A stretch of DNA of 40,585 bases from Westiellopsis prolifica IICB1 (GCF_004323185.1 NZ_NAPS01000002.1:590832-631416), one strand, 5' to 3'; positions 18,091 through 25,753 are shown, numbered from the stretch's first letter. Notes: generated from the letters alone by a model not told the origin. Made by a program: numbers and translations.

Positions 18091-19067
18091 AAACCTAACT
18101 CTCTTTTGAGCAAATTAATCGATGTAATACCGATATAATTTTCACAACGTACTAGCTTGGGTGGACGAATGATGTCTTCTTGCACTGCTTGTACTGCTGC
18201 TTGGACAGCAACAAAACTTGCTTGGTCACTAATGATGATCTGCGCCCGCTTGACTATGGCGTGCATTTTGTAAGTATCCTTGGGTTGGGCTGTCATCACC
18301 AGTAGTTCATCTCCTCGAAAACCGTGGAGGATAACTTCTGCGGCGCGGGCTATACCAGGGCTGAGGCTGACAATACCAACACAACTATCTTTTGGTAGAT
18401 TTTTCAAAAGATTGATTTCTTTAGCATAGTCGTAAATATCCAAAGGAATGACTCGCACTGCTTTTGGAGCAGCAATTACTTCTACTTCTCCGATAAAATA
18501 CCGACTGGTGACAACTGTAGCAGAGGAGGTTTTCTCAAGTACAACAGGCAATTCTTCCATTGTGACAAGCTGTACTGGTATTTTGAGACTTTGTTCTAAT
18601 TCATACACCATCAATTCCCCAGCACCAATGTCACCAGCAGGAACCGCTACCAATACCCGCGCACTACAACGCAAGCGCCAGTCTATTTCCGCGAGAAATA
18701 TTTCTCGTGCTTGGTTGAGTGAACAGCCATGAGACAACAACTCATCAAGTGCTTGTTGAACAACCTTGTATGCTTGGGGATTTTCTTTGAGAATTGGTGA
18801 TTGCAGCTTGCTACCACCTTCATGACCTTGGGCGCGGACGTAAATACCGGAACCAGCAAGACTTTCTACTAGTCCGTCATCTTCGAGTTGGCGGTAAACC
18901 TTGCTAATGGTATTACGGTGTAGCCCGGTTTGCATAGCCAGCGCCCGTGTACTTGGTAACTTGTACCCAGGGGGATATTGCCGAGATGCGATCGCAAATC
19001 TGATTTGATTAAACAACTGATTTGATGCAGGAATTTCACTGTCTGGCTGAATACGGAACTGAATCAT
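18084..19067 (-). CDS. GntR-family transcriptional regulator
   Basis: A 327-residue regulator. The N-terminal winged helix (about 1-75) has the family pattern: PASNQLFNQIRFAIASRQYP, GYKLPSTRALA, then TGLHRNTISKVYRQLEDDGL and the wing SLAGSGIYV. The C-terminal domain (about 100-327) does not look like an aminotransferase (MocR) domain or a short FadR domain; it contains alternating strands and helices and may bind a ligand, so I leave the subfamily open. Start at ATG 19067 is chosen over TTG 19073 because GGAGG sits seven bases upstream of the ATG. It is divergent from the dienelactone hydrolase gene, with a palindrome in the shared gap, so it may control that gene and itself. Confidence 0.9.
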   Translation of the reverse strand: MIQFRIQPDSEIPASNQLFNQIRFAIASRQYPPGYKLPSTRALAMQTGLHRNTISKVYRQLEDDGLVESLAGSGIYVRAQGHEGGSKLQSPILKENPQAYKVVQQALDELLSHGCSLNQAREIFLAEIDWRLRCSARVLVAVPAGDIGAGELMVYELEQSLKIPVQLVTMEELPVVLEKTSSATVVTSRYFIGEVEVIAAPKAVRVIPLDIYDYAKEINLLKNLPKDSCVGIVSLSPGIARAAEVILHGFRGDELLVMTAQPKDTYKMHAIVKRAQIIISDQASFVAVQAAVQAVQEDIIRPPKLVRCENYIGITSINLLKRELGLS

Positions 19068-19316
19068 TACCAAGCCTCCAAAGGTGCTGGTACAAAAAAG
19101 TAGAAGGCTACAAGGTTTATATAGTTTATTTTTACCCTGTTTTAATGCATAGTACTTTTTCCCATACTACGTTAGTAGCATTCTTTAACCAGCTACAAAT
19201 TTTACTTGTTAAATATTCTATTTATAGATTCAAATTATTTCAGGGAAATTTATAGTACATTCATTGCCAGTAGTTAATAATTTGATTTGGCATAGTATAA
19301 GAAACACTTGCATCAG

Positions 19317-19332
19317 TATATCTATAGATATA
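19317..19332. promoter_or_regulatory. 16-bp palindrome in the gntR / hydrolase gap
   Basis: TATATCTATAGATATA is a perfect palindrome 33 bases before the hydrolase ATG, in the only gap between the divergent genes. GntR dimers bind short palindromes, so this is a candidate operator; it is A+T-rich and could also be chance. Confidence 0.35.
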
Positions 19333-19365
19333 TCTAAATAATACATATTACTGGTAAAAATTGTT

Positions 19366-20112
19366 ATGGTACAAGCAATTGACACCGCAAAAGTTAATCT
19401 TTCGCAAGCTGATTTCGAGATAGCTGCTTACCTAGCCCAGCCTCAAGAACCAGGCTGCTATCCAGGAGTTATAGTCTTGCAAGAAATTTTTGGAGTGAAC
19501 TCGCATATCCGCGATGTTACAGAACGTATTGCTCGTGAAGGCTATGTGGCGATCGCTCCCGCACTGTTTGAACGTGTCGCCCCTGGTTTTGAAACAGGTT
19601 ACACACCAGCAGATATAGAAGTGGGTAGAGTCTACGCTTGGGAACAAAGCCAAGCATCAGAATTACTCAGCGATATTCAAAGCGCGATCGACTACCTCAA
19701 AACTCTACCACAAGTAAAACAAGATGGTTTTGGTTGTATAGGTTTCTGCTTTGGCGGTCATGTTGCCTATCTTGCTGCTACTCTTCCAGATATCAAAGCA
19801 ACTGCTTCCTTCTACGGCGCACGCATTACTAACGCCACACCAGGAGGTGGCGATGCTACTATCACTCGTACAAAAGATATTCCAGGCACTCTCTACGCTT
19901 TCTTTGGGATGAAAGATACCACTATTCCTGCTGAACAGGTAAACCAAATTGAAGCAGAGTTAGAAAAATATAAGATTCCCCATCGCGTGTTTCGCTACGA
20001 TGGAGCTGATCACGGATTTTTCTGTGAGCAACGTGCCAGCTATAATCCTATAGCTGCAGCTGATGCTTGGGAACAGGTAAAACAACTGTTTGCACAGCAG
20101 CTACAACAATAG
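19366..20112 (+). CDS. Dienelactone hydrolase family protein
   Basis: A 248-residue alpha/beta hydrolase of the dienelactone hydrolase group. The nucleophile is cysteine, in GCIGFCFGGHVAYLA, rather than serine; the acid is Asp in FFGMKDTTIP and the catalytic His is in YDGADHGFFCE. The N-terminal VIVLQEIFGVNSHIRDVTER is also typical and includes the conserved glutamate. Known members open cyclic ester bonds such as dienelactone in aromatic degradation, but many bacterial members have unknown substrates; no ring-cleavage genes lie nearby. Length is normal and no signal peptide is seen. Divergent from the GntR gene, which may regulate it. Confidence 0.9.
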   Translation: MVQAIDTAKVNLSQADFEIAAYLAQPQEPGCYPGVIVLQEIFGVNSHIRDVTERIAREGYVAIAPALFERVAPGFETGYTPADIEVGRVYAWEQSQASELLSDIQSAIDYLKTLPQVKQDGFGCIGFCFGGHVAYLAATLPDIKATASFYGARITNATPGGGDATITRTKDIPGTLYAFFGMKDTTIPAEQVNQIEAELEKYKIPHRVFRYDGADHGFFCEQRASYNPIAAADAWEQVKQLFAQQLQQ

Positions 20113-20198
20113 TCAATGGTCAATGGTCGAGGGTCAATGGTCAATGGTCAATGGTCATTAAAAACTCTGGACTATTGACTATTGACTATTGACTAATT
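20112..20198. repeat. Heptamer arrays of CAATGGT and ACTATTG type
   Basis: About six CAATGGT-like units (20113-20156), then about four ACTATTG units (20171-20195), fill the whole gap between the hydrolase stop and the S1 gene. The S1 gene promoter would have to overlap the array or lie in the hydrolase gene. Confidence 0.85.
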
Positions 20199-20204
20199 AA
20201 CAAT

Positions 20205-21122
20205 TTGTCTGCACAAGTCATGAATTCTGAAACTAAATTTTCTCAAAAAGCCAATTCATCTTTTTCAATGGACGATTTTGCTAAAGCGTTGGAAAAACAT
20301 GATTACCAGTTTCAAAGAGGACAGGTAGTACATGGGAAGGTATTCCAGTTAGACCCAGATGGCGCTTATGTAGATATTGGTGGTAAATCGTCTGCCTTTA
20401 TTCCCCGTGAAGAGGCTGCTTTGAGAAATGTAACAGATTTGTCAGAGGTGCTACCACTCAATGAGGAATTAGAATTTTTAATCATTCGCGAACAAGACGC
20501 AGAAGGGCAAGTTACACTTTCGCGGCGACAATTAGAAATTAAACATATTTGGGAACGACTAGCCCAAATGCAGGATAATTCCCAGACAGTAGAAGTCCGG
20601 GTATTCAATGTCAATAAAGGCGGTGTTACTGTTGATATTCTGGGACTACGGGGATTTATTCCGCGATCGCACCTGCTCGAACGTGATAACTTAGAATCCC
20701 TCAAAGGACAAACTCTGACTGTTAGTTTTTTAGAGATCGATCGCAATAATAAAAAACTTATACTTTCCCAGCGTTTGGCAACTCGTTCTGCGAGCTTCAG
20801 TACCTTTGAACTAGGTCAGTTAGTAGAAGGGAAAATTAGTGGTATCAGACCCTTTGGTGTATTTGTAGATTTAGATGGCGTCAGCGCTTTACTTCACATC
20901 AAGCAAATTACTCAGAAATTTATTGACAATCTGGAAAAAGTATTCCAAGTTGGTCAGTCAATCAAAGCCGTAATAATTGACTTAGATGAGGGCAAAAATC
21001 GGGTTGCTCTTTCCACCAGAGTCTTAGAAAATTTCCCTGGGGAAATGCTAGAAAACATGGATGAAGTCATGACAAGTGCTGAAGCACGTGCAGAAAGAGC
21101 CAGGAAAAAAATTACTGAATAA
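20205..21122 (+). CDS. S1 RNA-binding domain protein (ribosomal protein S1 homolog)
   Basis: A 305-residue protein with three S1 (OB-fold) repeats at about 38-107, 122-190 and 203-273. Each has the pattern G.V....GA.VDIGG or GVFVDLDGVSALLH. This short, three-repeat form is usual for cyanobacterial S1-type proteins, which bind mRNA at the 30S subunit; cyanobacteria often have two paralogues, and this looks like the more divergent (Rps1b-like) one because the first repeat has PDGAYVDIGGKSSAFIP. It opens at TTG 20205; ATG 20220 is equally possible, and neither has a clear ribosome binding site. Confidence 0.9.
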   Translation: MSAQVMNSETKFSQKANSSFSMDDFAKALEKHDYQFQRGQVVHGKVFQLDPDGAYVDIGGKSSAFIPREEAALRNVTDLSEVLPLNEELEFLIIREQDAEGQVTLSRRQLEIKHIWERLAQMQDNSQTVEVRVFNVNKGGVTVDILGLRGFIPRSHLLERDNLESLKGQTLTVSFLEIDRNNKKLILSQRLATRSASFSTFELGQLVEGKISGIRPFGVFVDLDGVSALLHIKQITQKFIDNLEKVFQVGQSIKAVIIDLDEGKNRVALSTRVLENFPGEMLENMDEVMTSAEARAERARKKITE

Positions 21123-21202
21123 TTTTCACTAGTGGTTAGCATTAGGCCTTTCAAAGTGGATAGAAAAAGAACGATGATCTAACTTAAGAAGATATATTTC
21201 CT

Positions 21203-21267
21203 CTTTGTGTCTCTGTGGCTTTGTGGTGAAAAAGTATTTTTTAACACCAAGACACTAAGACACCAAG
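21203..21267. repeat. Long hairpin repeat of the CACCAAGACACTAAG type, copy 1
   Basis: A left arm (CTTTGTGTCTCTGTGGCTTT... to about 21228) pairs imperfectly with ACACCAAGACACTAAGACAC (21245-21264) across a short A/T-rich loop. A closely similar hairpin is at 27153-27220. It lies 80 bases downstream of the S1 gene and could end or stabilise its transcript. Confidence 0.65.
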
Positions 21268-21323
21268 AAATTTTCATTCTCTAGATTGACATCTTGAAAG
21301 GTTTGGTGGTTAGGGGTTAGCTG

Positions 21324-21456
21324 TTATACTATTTCACGTTAATAGCGATACATATGAATTTGTACCAGACGCATTCGCTTTTAGCGTTCCCGCAGGGTAA
21401 TTTCGCGTCTGGTACAGGGTCTGTATTTGTATCAGATTTTTTGTGAAATGGTATTA
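21324..21456. mobile_element. MITE-like dispersed repeat, copy 2
   Basis: Matches copy 1 at 14826-14930 at both ends. The outer ends (TTATACTATTTCAC and GTGAAATGGTATTA) are inverted with few mismatches. An inner pair, GTACCAGACGC (21362-21372) and GCGTCTGGTAC (21405-21415), is perfect over 11 bases. The middle differs wholly from copy 1, suggesting modular turnover. The right end overlaps the 3' end of the minus-strand gene at 21432. Confidence 0.75.
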
Positions 21457-21968
21457 GTGATTGTTTTTTTTACTAACAAATTTTTCCGTAGTATTTCCCA
21501 GCTTTCTTCATTAAATGCAAATTTAATTGACTCTACTAAATTGCTCCAACTTTCCAACGTTGGCTTGCAAGGGGCTTGGGAAGCTTCACCTGCAAAAAAC
21601 TTTGCCCACCATTTAGGTGCTTGCTTTCTGTATTCAGGGTTTAAATTTTTTCGCCAACGCCTACGCCATTTAGCTGTTTCTGATTGGGTTGGTGGCTTGA
21701 CTCCCAGAATTGGCGGAAAATCTGCATAACTGACAAACTTACTCACACCTTTACCATGGACGTAAACCATGTAGCGCCAGCATTCTACAACATAAATATT
21801 CTCTGGTTGAATATTTAACATCAAGCAAACAGCTTCTTCGGTGACAAATCTGGCTAATGGATTGATGATTGACGACTTATGGACAATTTTTGACTCACGG
21901 ATGACAATCGCTTTTGGTGTAGGTGATGATAACATATAGACAAATCCTTTTGAGATGGATACATCCAA
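21432..21968 (-). CDS. Hypothetical protein, C-terminus encoded by a repeat
   Basis: A 178-residue soluble protein I do not recognise. It has a beta-type N-terminal half (residues 1-95), then a basic, tryptophan-rich stretch (KWRRRWRKNLNPEYRKQ and KWWAKFFAGE, about 105-130), and a helical end. Basic/aromatic content suggests nucleic-acid or membrane contact, but this is speculation. The last eight or so residues (TNTISQKI) are read from the end of the MITE-like repeat at 21324-21456, which also supplies the stop codon, so the original end may have been different. It is divergent from the small HTH gene. Confidence 0.65.
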   Translation of the reverse strand: MDVSISKGFVYMLSSPTPKAIVIRESKIVHKSSIINPLARFVTEEAVCLMLNIQPENIYVVECWRYMVYVHGKGVSKFVSYADFPPILGVKPPTQSETAKWRRRWRKNLNPEYRKQAPKWWAKFFAGEASQAPCKPTLESWSNLVESIKFAFNEESWEILRKNLLVKKTITNTISQKI

Positions 21969-22032
21969 ATTCCTTGGCGGATAACTTGTTACGGATGGTG
22001 TATCCGTTTGAAGAAGAGATTTAATTTAATGC

Positions 22033-22079
22033 AAAAGCGATCGCCCTTCAGTTTCCTACGCCGGGGGTGATCGTTTTTT
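22033..22079 (+). terminator. Terminator-like hairpin before the HTH gene
   Basis: CGATCGCCC (22038-22046) and GGGTGATCG (22065-22073) pair over nine bases, one of them G-U, followed by TTTTTT. No plus-strand gene lies just upstream, so it could be an attenuator in the leader of the HTH gene, or a chance product of a HIP1 site (GCGATCGC) in the left arm. Confidence 0.35.
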
Positions 22080-22133
22080 AATTTAAAGTGTAATAATTAA
22101 ACGATATAATTTCATCGTTTGTCAAGATAAAAA

Positions 22134-22346
22134 ATGGGGCTAATTAGGCTACGGATTAAGGAATTTGCAGGTGAAAAGGGTTGGACGCTCAAGGATGTCT
22201 CTGACTATTCGGGAGTAGCCTATAGTTCAGTCAGAGCCTACGCGCGATCGCCAGGGTTAGCAATGGTAGATTTTACCTCTATTTTGAAAATGGCGCGAGC
22301 ATTGGATGTGATGATTGAAGACTTAGTTGAGGTAGTAGAAGAATAG
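22134..22346 (+). CDS. Small Cro/C1-type (XRE) helix-turn-helix regulator
   Basis: A 70-residue protein that is essentially one HTH domain: RLRIKEFAGEKGWTLKDVSD gives helices 1-2, YSGVAYSSVRAYAR the recognition helix, and the following helices end in LDVMIEDLVEVVEE. Such single-domain proteins occur as stand-alone repressors or as antitoxin-like partners; no toxin gene is adjacent. The next gene (PAP2) starts 32 bases after its stop on the same strand, so co-transcription is likely though a functional link is not apparent. Confidence 0.85.
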   Translation: MGLIRLRIKEFAGEKGWTLKDVSDYSGVAYSSVRAYARSPGLAMVDFTSILKMARALDVMIEDLVEVVEE

Positions 22347-22378
22347 GGAATATTACTATACAACAAAACTGGTATTAG

Positions 22379-23062
22379 ATGCGATCGCGGATTTTTTCCT
22401 TAATATTCAGCATTCGGTTAATGGGGCTGTTACTTTCAGCCCTAGCTTTGTGGGTATTTGCTCAAATCGCCGATGAAGTTCTAGAACAAGAAACTCAAAG
22501 GTTCGACAAAAGCATTTTACTAGCAATTCGGCAGATGCATACACCCATTGGCAATCACATGATGTTGGGTATCACTTTTTTGGGTGAACCGATCTTTTTG
22601 CTGCTGATTTGTTTAGGAATAGCAATCAGATTACTGTATTATCGCCATCGTTCGCAAGCAACTACTTTGGGTATTGCCGCAGTTGGTGCGATCAGCTTAA
22701 ATTATTTACTCAAAGTGCTATTTGGTAGGGCGCGCCCGCAACTATGGAATCGTATTGTTGACGTCGGTCAATACAGTTTTCCTAGCGGTCATGCGATGAT
22801 TTCATTAGTAATTTATGGTTTCATTGGCTATCTAATCGCAAAGCGGTATCATCGTTGGCGAGCATGGATTTTTACATTCACCATTATTTTGATTATAGCA
22901 ATTGGTTTTAGTCGGCTTTATCTTGGCGTACACTGGCCGACTGATGTGATAGCTGGTTATGCTGCGGGTGTCGTCTGGTTAATGACTTGTATATTGAGTT
23001 TGGAAATGTGGCGAATATATAGGACGTCGGGTAGACGTTCAACATCAAATGAGCGAAATTAG
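22379..23062 (+). CDS. PAP2-family membrane phosphatase
   Basis: A 227-residue integral membrane protein with about five to six helices. All three phosphatase signature motifs are visible: KVLFGRARPQLW, YSFPSGHAMIS, and SRLYLGVHWPTDVIAG, carrying the Arg, two His and Asp of the PAP2/haloperoxidase active site. Known members dephosphorylate phosphatidic acid, phosphatidylglycerophosphate or undecaprenyl pyrophosphate at the outer membrane face; the sequence does not decide which. The ATG at 22379 begins with a HIP1 site. The C-terminal tail is short and basic. Confidence 0.92.
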   Translation: MRSRIFSLIFSIRLMGLLLSALALWVFAQIADEVLEQETQRFDKSILLAIRQMHTPIGNHMMLGITFLGEPIFLLLICLGIAIRLLYYRHRSQATTLGIAAVGAISLNYLLKVLFGRARPQLWNRIVDVGQYSFPSGHAMISLVIYGFIGYLIAKRYHRWRAWIFTFTIILIIAIGFSRLYLGVHWPTDVIAGYAAGVVWLMTCILSLEMWRIYRTSGRRSTSNERN

Positions 23063-23117
23063 CAAGAACTTATAGATACACTATAATTACACATTCTTAA
23101 TGTGGAGTTGATGGTGT

Positions 23118-23363
23118 ATGTATCGCCGCATTAATGTGACCTTACCCGATAAAACTTTAGAATTGCTAGATCAGTTTGCACCAAAAGGAGATATAAGTCG
23201 CTTCATAGACGAAGCTATTCACAATTACATTGCTCAAATTCACAAACACAGACTACGAGAGCAATTAAAACAAGGTGCTATCCGTCGTGCAGAACGCGAT
23301 CGCCATCTTACGGAAGACTGGTTTGCTCTAGAGGAAGAAGCATGGCAGCAAAACGCACAATAA
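23118..23363 (+). CDS. MazE-like ribbon-helix-helix antitoxin
   Basis: An 81-residue protein with an N-terminal ribbon-helix-helix: strand YRRINVTLPDKTLELLDQFA, then helix ISRFIDEAIHNYIAQI, followed by a charged helical tail with LTEDWFALEEEAW. This tail normally binds and blocks a MazF/PemK toxin. Its partner frame begins at 23342, overlapping the end by 22 bases as in a normal operon, but only the first 25 codons of that gene remain. So this appears to be an orphan antitoxin. The DNA-binding part looks intact and could still act as a repressor or neutralise related toxins. Confidence 0.85.
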   Translation: MYRRINVTLPDKTLELLDQFAPKGDISRFIDEAIHNYIAQIHKHRLREQLKQGAIRRAERDRHLTEDWFALEEEAWQQNAQ

Positions 23364-23419
23364 TATATCCTAAACGCGGAGAAATCTATCTTGTAAGTTT
23401 TGACCTTGTCATAGTTTGA
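23342..23419 (+). pseudogene. Remnant of a MazF/PemK-type toxin gene (25 codons)
   Basis: ATG 23342 to TGA 23417 encodes AAKRTIIYPKRGEIYLVSFD and then LVIV before the stop. PKRGEIYLVSFD is the typical first strand of MazF/PemK, where the family continues with a PTxGxE motif. That continuation and the rest of the toxin (about 85 residues) are missing from the following sequence. The gene is therefore deleted from its fifth of the way in; no other fragment was seen downstream. Confidence 0.7.
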
Positions 23420-23509
23420 CTAGGAAAGAGGGGACAAGCAATCAAGGTTTTCCGAAAAACGACTTTGCCGACTTGTTATGATTGTTATCATTTATATCCT
23501 TGGCTGAAT

Positions 23510-23545
23510 TGATACTTGCGAAGTATCACTTTGGTAGTGATTTTT
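23510..23545 (+). promoter_or_regulatory. Two overlapping hairpins upstream of a membrane protein gene
   Basis: Hairpin A: TGATACTT-GCG-AAGTATCA (23510-23528), perfect 8-bp stem. Hairpin B: ATCACT-TTGGT-AGTGAT followed by TTTT (23525-23545), a weak terminator shape. They share ATCA, so only one can form fully at a time. This is 42 bases before the ATG at 23588 and resembles an attenuator; the role is inferred from structure only. Confidence 0.35.
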
Positions 23546-23587
23546 CGGTTTGATCATTTTACTTCATGACAAAGGTGTGAAGATAGC

Positions 23588-24298
23588 ATGACTATACGGC
23601 AGTTCCAGGGAAAAAAATACTTTGCGGTGCAGATTAGTTTACTGCGCGATCGCCAAGCTTTCCTAGAAGAAATTCGTCAAAGAACAAGATTAGAAACCAA
23701 AGCAAGTTCTCTACTGGTTACTAGTTCAATTTTCTTTGCTATTTATGGTGCGATTATTGGTGCATCTCATAGTTGGATGCAAGCATTATCTGCTGCGATT
23801 AAATTGCCGATTTTATACTTATTAACGCTAATAATTTGTTTGCCAACTTTGTACTTTTTTAATGTTTTATTTGGTTCCCGTAGTACCATTCAACAGCATT
23901 TAGTAGTATTGCTCACAGCTATGTCTGTGATTAGTGTTCTGCTTTTTAGTTTGGCGCCAGTAACGCTATTTTTTCTGATCACTGCTCCTGATTCCTACCA
24001 ATTTTTTAAACTGTTAAATGTGTTCATTTTTGCGGTTACAGGTTCTTTTGGTGTTAAATTTCTTTATGAAGGAATGCAGTTGCTTTCCCAACAAGATGAG
24101 GTTGGTAAAGGAACTCGCACTACTATTTTAAGATCCTGGCTGTTGCTTTATGCCTTTGTTGGTATGCAGCTAGGATGGACTCTCCGACCTTTTTTTGGTG
24201 ATCCTAAAACTTCCTTTGAATTGTTTCGCTCGGTACGAGGTGGTAGCATCTATCTTGATATCGTAGCGGCGATTTCAGAAATATTGGGTTTCCGTTAA
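23588..24298 (+). CDS. Conserved membrane protein of unknown function
   Basis: A 236-residue protein with a soluble N-terminal section of about 40 residues (RQAFLEEIRQRTRLETKASS) and about six membrane helices, the first beginning near residue 41 (LLVTSSIFFAIYGAIIGAS). Similar proteins are widespread in cyanobacteria; databases sometimes give them misleading actin-binding (WH2) names, which the sequence does not support. A short loop with GSRSTIQQH lies between helices, and RTTILRSWLLLYAFVGMQLG is a conserved-looking late helix. No enzymatic motif is seen. It has its own leader with hairpins. Confidence 0.75.
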   Translation: MTIRQFQGKKYFAVQISLLRDRQAFLEEIRQRTRLETKASSLLVTSSIFFAIYGAIIGASHSWMQALSAAIKLPILYLLTLIICLPTLYFFNVLFGSRSTIQQHLVVLLTAMSVISVLLFSLAPVTLFFLITAPDSYQFFKLLNVFIFAVTGSFGVKFLYEGMQLLSQQDEVGKGTRTTILRSWLLLYAFVGMQLGWTLRPFFGDPKTSFELFRSVRGGSIYLDIVAAISEILGFR

Positions 24299-24352
24299 AC
24301 ACAGTAATAATGCATCTACCATACTGTATTTGGTTTTCATTAACTTTCATTT

Positions 24353-24497
24353 GTGAAAAAAGATATTTGCGATCGCACTTTTACTCGTTGCATCTGGAAT
24401 AGTACCTCAAGAAAGGATTAGCCAACTCCAAACAGAAGCCGAAGAACTCACACGTATTCTTGGTGCAATCATAGTCTCCACCAAAGACTGCAAATAG
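24353..24497 (+). pseudogene. Short remnant, possibly four-helix-bundle protein end
   Basis: The frame ending at TAG 24495 reads IFAIALLLVASGIVPQERIS, then QLQTEAEELTRILGAIIVST. The latter part resembles, from memory, the C-terminus of four-helix-bundle (23S intervening sequence-type) proteins. No usable start codon exists in this frame: TGA at 24354 closes it. GTG 24353 would join it if the run of six A's (24356-24361) were one base shorter. It is therefore either a decayed gene or a frameshifted small gene. Confidence 0.3.
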
Positions 24498-24510
24498 GGA
24501 CATTCTCCCA

Positions 24511-24548
24511 ATTTTTAATTTTTAATTTTTAATTTTTAATTTTTAATT
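24511..24548. repeat. TTTTTAA heptamer array
   Basis: About five head-to-tail TTTTTAA units directly in front of the 3' end of the tRNA gene on the minus strand. As part of a minus-strand transcript it reads as an A/T-rich 3' trailer and could help release polymerase. Confidence 0.8.
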
Positions 24549-24554
24549 GTTAAG

Positions 24555-24639
24555 CGGAGAGGGTGGGATTCGAACCCACGGATGCTTTCACATCACTCGA
24601 TTTCAAGTCGAGCGCATTCGACCACTCTGCCACCTCTCC
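24555..24639 (-). tRNA. tRNA-Ser (anticodon UGA)
   Basis: Read on the minus strand: acceptor 5' GGAGAGG pairs with CCTCTCC, followed by discriminator G at 24555. The D arm starts GCAGAGTGGTCGAATGC. The anticodon stem is CTCGA/TCGAG, with TGA at 24605-24603. A long variable arm (TGATGTGAAAGCATC) and TTCGAATCC T loop follow, as in class II serine tRNAs. The 85-base gene has no encoded CCA. Confidence 0.97.
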
Positions 24640-24712
24640 AAAAAAAGCTGCCGAAGTGTGTTCGTCAGCCGTCAGCTAAAAAAGCTGACCAGTAAATAAT
24701 CATAACTCAAAT

Positions 24713-25639
24713 TCATGCAGTTTGCACTACTGAACGGGATTTTTCATACAAAATTTCTTCAGCCACTTTGTAGTCATTACTAACCCAGACACTAGAAGCT
24801 TGGGAAACTACTCCATCTTCCAGCAGAACAATCGAGAAATTCCGCAATTTTTGACCATCACTATCCACGATTCTCGGTACACTCGCCGCATTTAAGTAAA
24901 CTGTTCCCTCTGGACTAGTAAACACGCGCTTTCGCAACACTTTTTTGGTGTGTCGTAATGTCTGGTGCATATGACCAAATGTTACCAAAGGAACAGTTTT
25001 ACCAGCAGTGAGAGTAAGAGATATCGCCTCAGCTAAATCAGGATCGCCAAAATCACCGCCGATAGGGTGCCAATCTTTACCACAAGGGTCTTCGGGGCGA
25101 TCGCCTAACCCAGAAGGGCCATTATGACCCACAAAAATAATTGTCTCATAAGCAGCCTTTTTGACTGCGGCAAAAATCCGGACGGCGGACTCATCCAGAT
25201 CCTTTACACCATACCGTTCTTTGCAGATGTCAGCAAATCGCCACTCCGGTCCACCCCAAGTAAAGGGACGTCCCCCGACCACTGTCAAGTTAAAAGCAGG
25301 AATATCGAGCTTCCCATAACCAACATGGGCTGCACCTAATAAATCTAGCTGTTCCTGCACCCAATCTTCTTGAGAACGGTCGTAGGGACACTTTTTTCGT
25401 CCCCATTCTGTGGCAGTGTACCATGCATCGTGGTTTCCCATCACTGCTGCCTTGGGAATTTCAAGGGATGCGATCGCTCTTACCACTTCTACCGACTCGT
25501 TACCAAAGTCTCCGACAAACAGCACTAAGTCAACACCAAGATGCTTGAGTGCATTAGCATCCTCCACTTCCCATTGATCGTGAACATCTCCAACTACAGC
25601 GATTTTCAATGTTTTTAAACTAATTGTCTGACTGGTCAT
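24713..25639 (-). CDS. Metallophosphoesterase (TIGR04168-like)
   Basis: A 308-residue calcineurin-like phosphoesterase. The five motif blocks are visible in order: VVGDVHDQW (block 1, Asp and His), LFVGDFGNES, VMGNHDAWY (GNHD), IIFVGHNGPSG and TFGHMHQTLRH (GHxH), which bind two metal ions. The large insertion between GNHD and the last blocks (GGRPFTWGGPEWRFADIC) matches the cyanobacterial/plant type that I associate with TIGR04168; its substrate is unknown. The start is ATG 25639, with AAGGA eight bases upstream; the frame continues to TTG 25675, but that lacks a ribosome binding site. No signal peptide. Confidence 0.9.
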   Translation of the reverse strand: MTSQTISLKTLKIAVVGDVHDQWEVEDANALKHLGVDLVLFVGDFGNESVEVVRAIASLEIPKAAVMGNHDAWYTATEWGRKKCPYDRSQEDWVQEQLDLLGAAHVGYGKLDIPAFNLTVVGGRPFTWGGPEWRFADICKERYGVKDLDESAVRIFAAVKKAAYETIIFVGHNGPSGLGDRPEDPCGKDWHPIGGDFGDPDLAEAISLTLTAGKTVPLVTFGHMHQTLRHTKKVLRKRVFTSPEGTVYLNAASVPRIVDSDGQKLRNFSIVLLEDGVVSQASSVWVSNDYKVAEEILYEKSRSVVQTA

Positions 25640-25753
25640 GCCACTTTCCTTGCCATATGCTTCCAGGATAGGCAATCCATAACGATTTTGTCATAACTCC
25701 CAAAATTGTCTTATGATTTCACTTGATAATTGTTCACTAATAACTGATAACTA

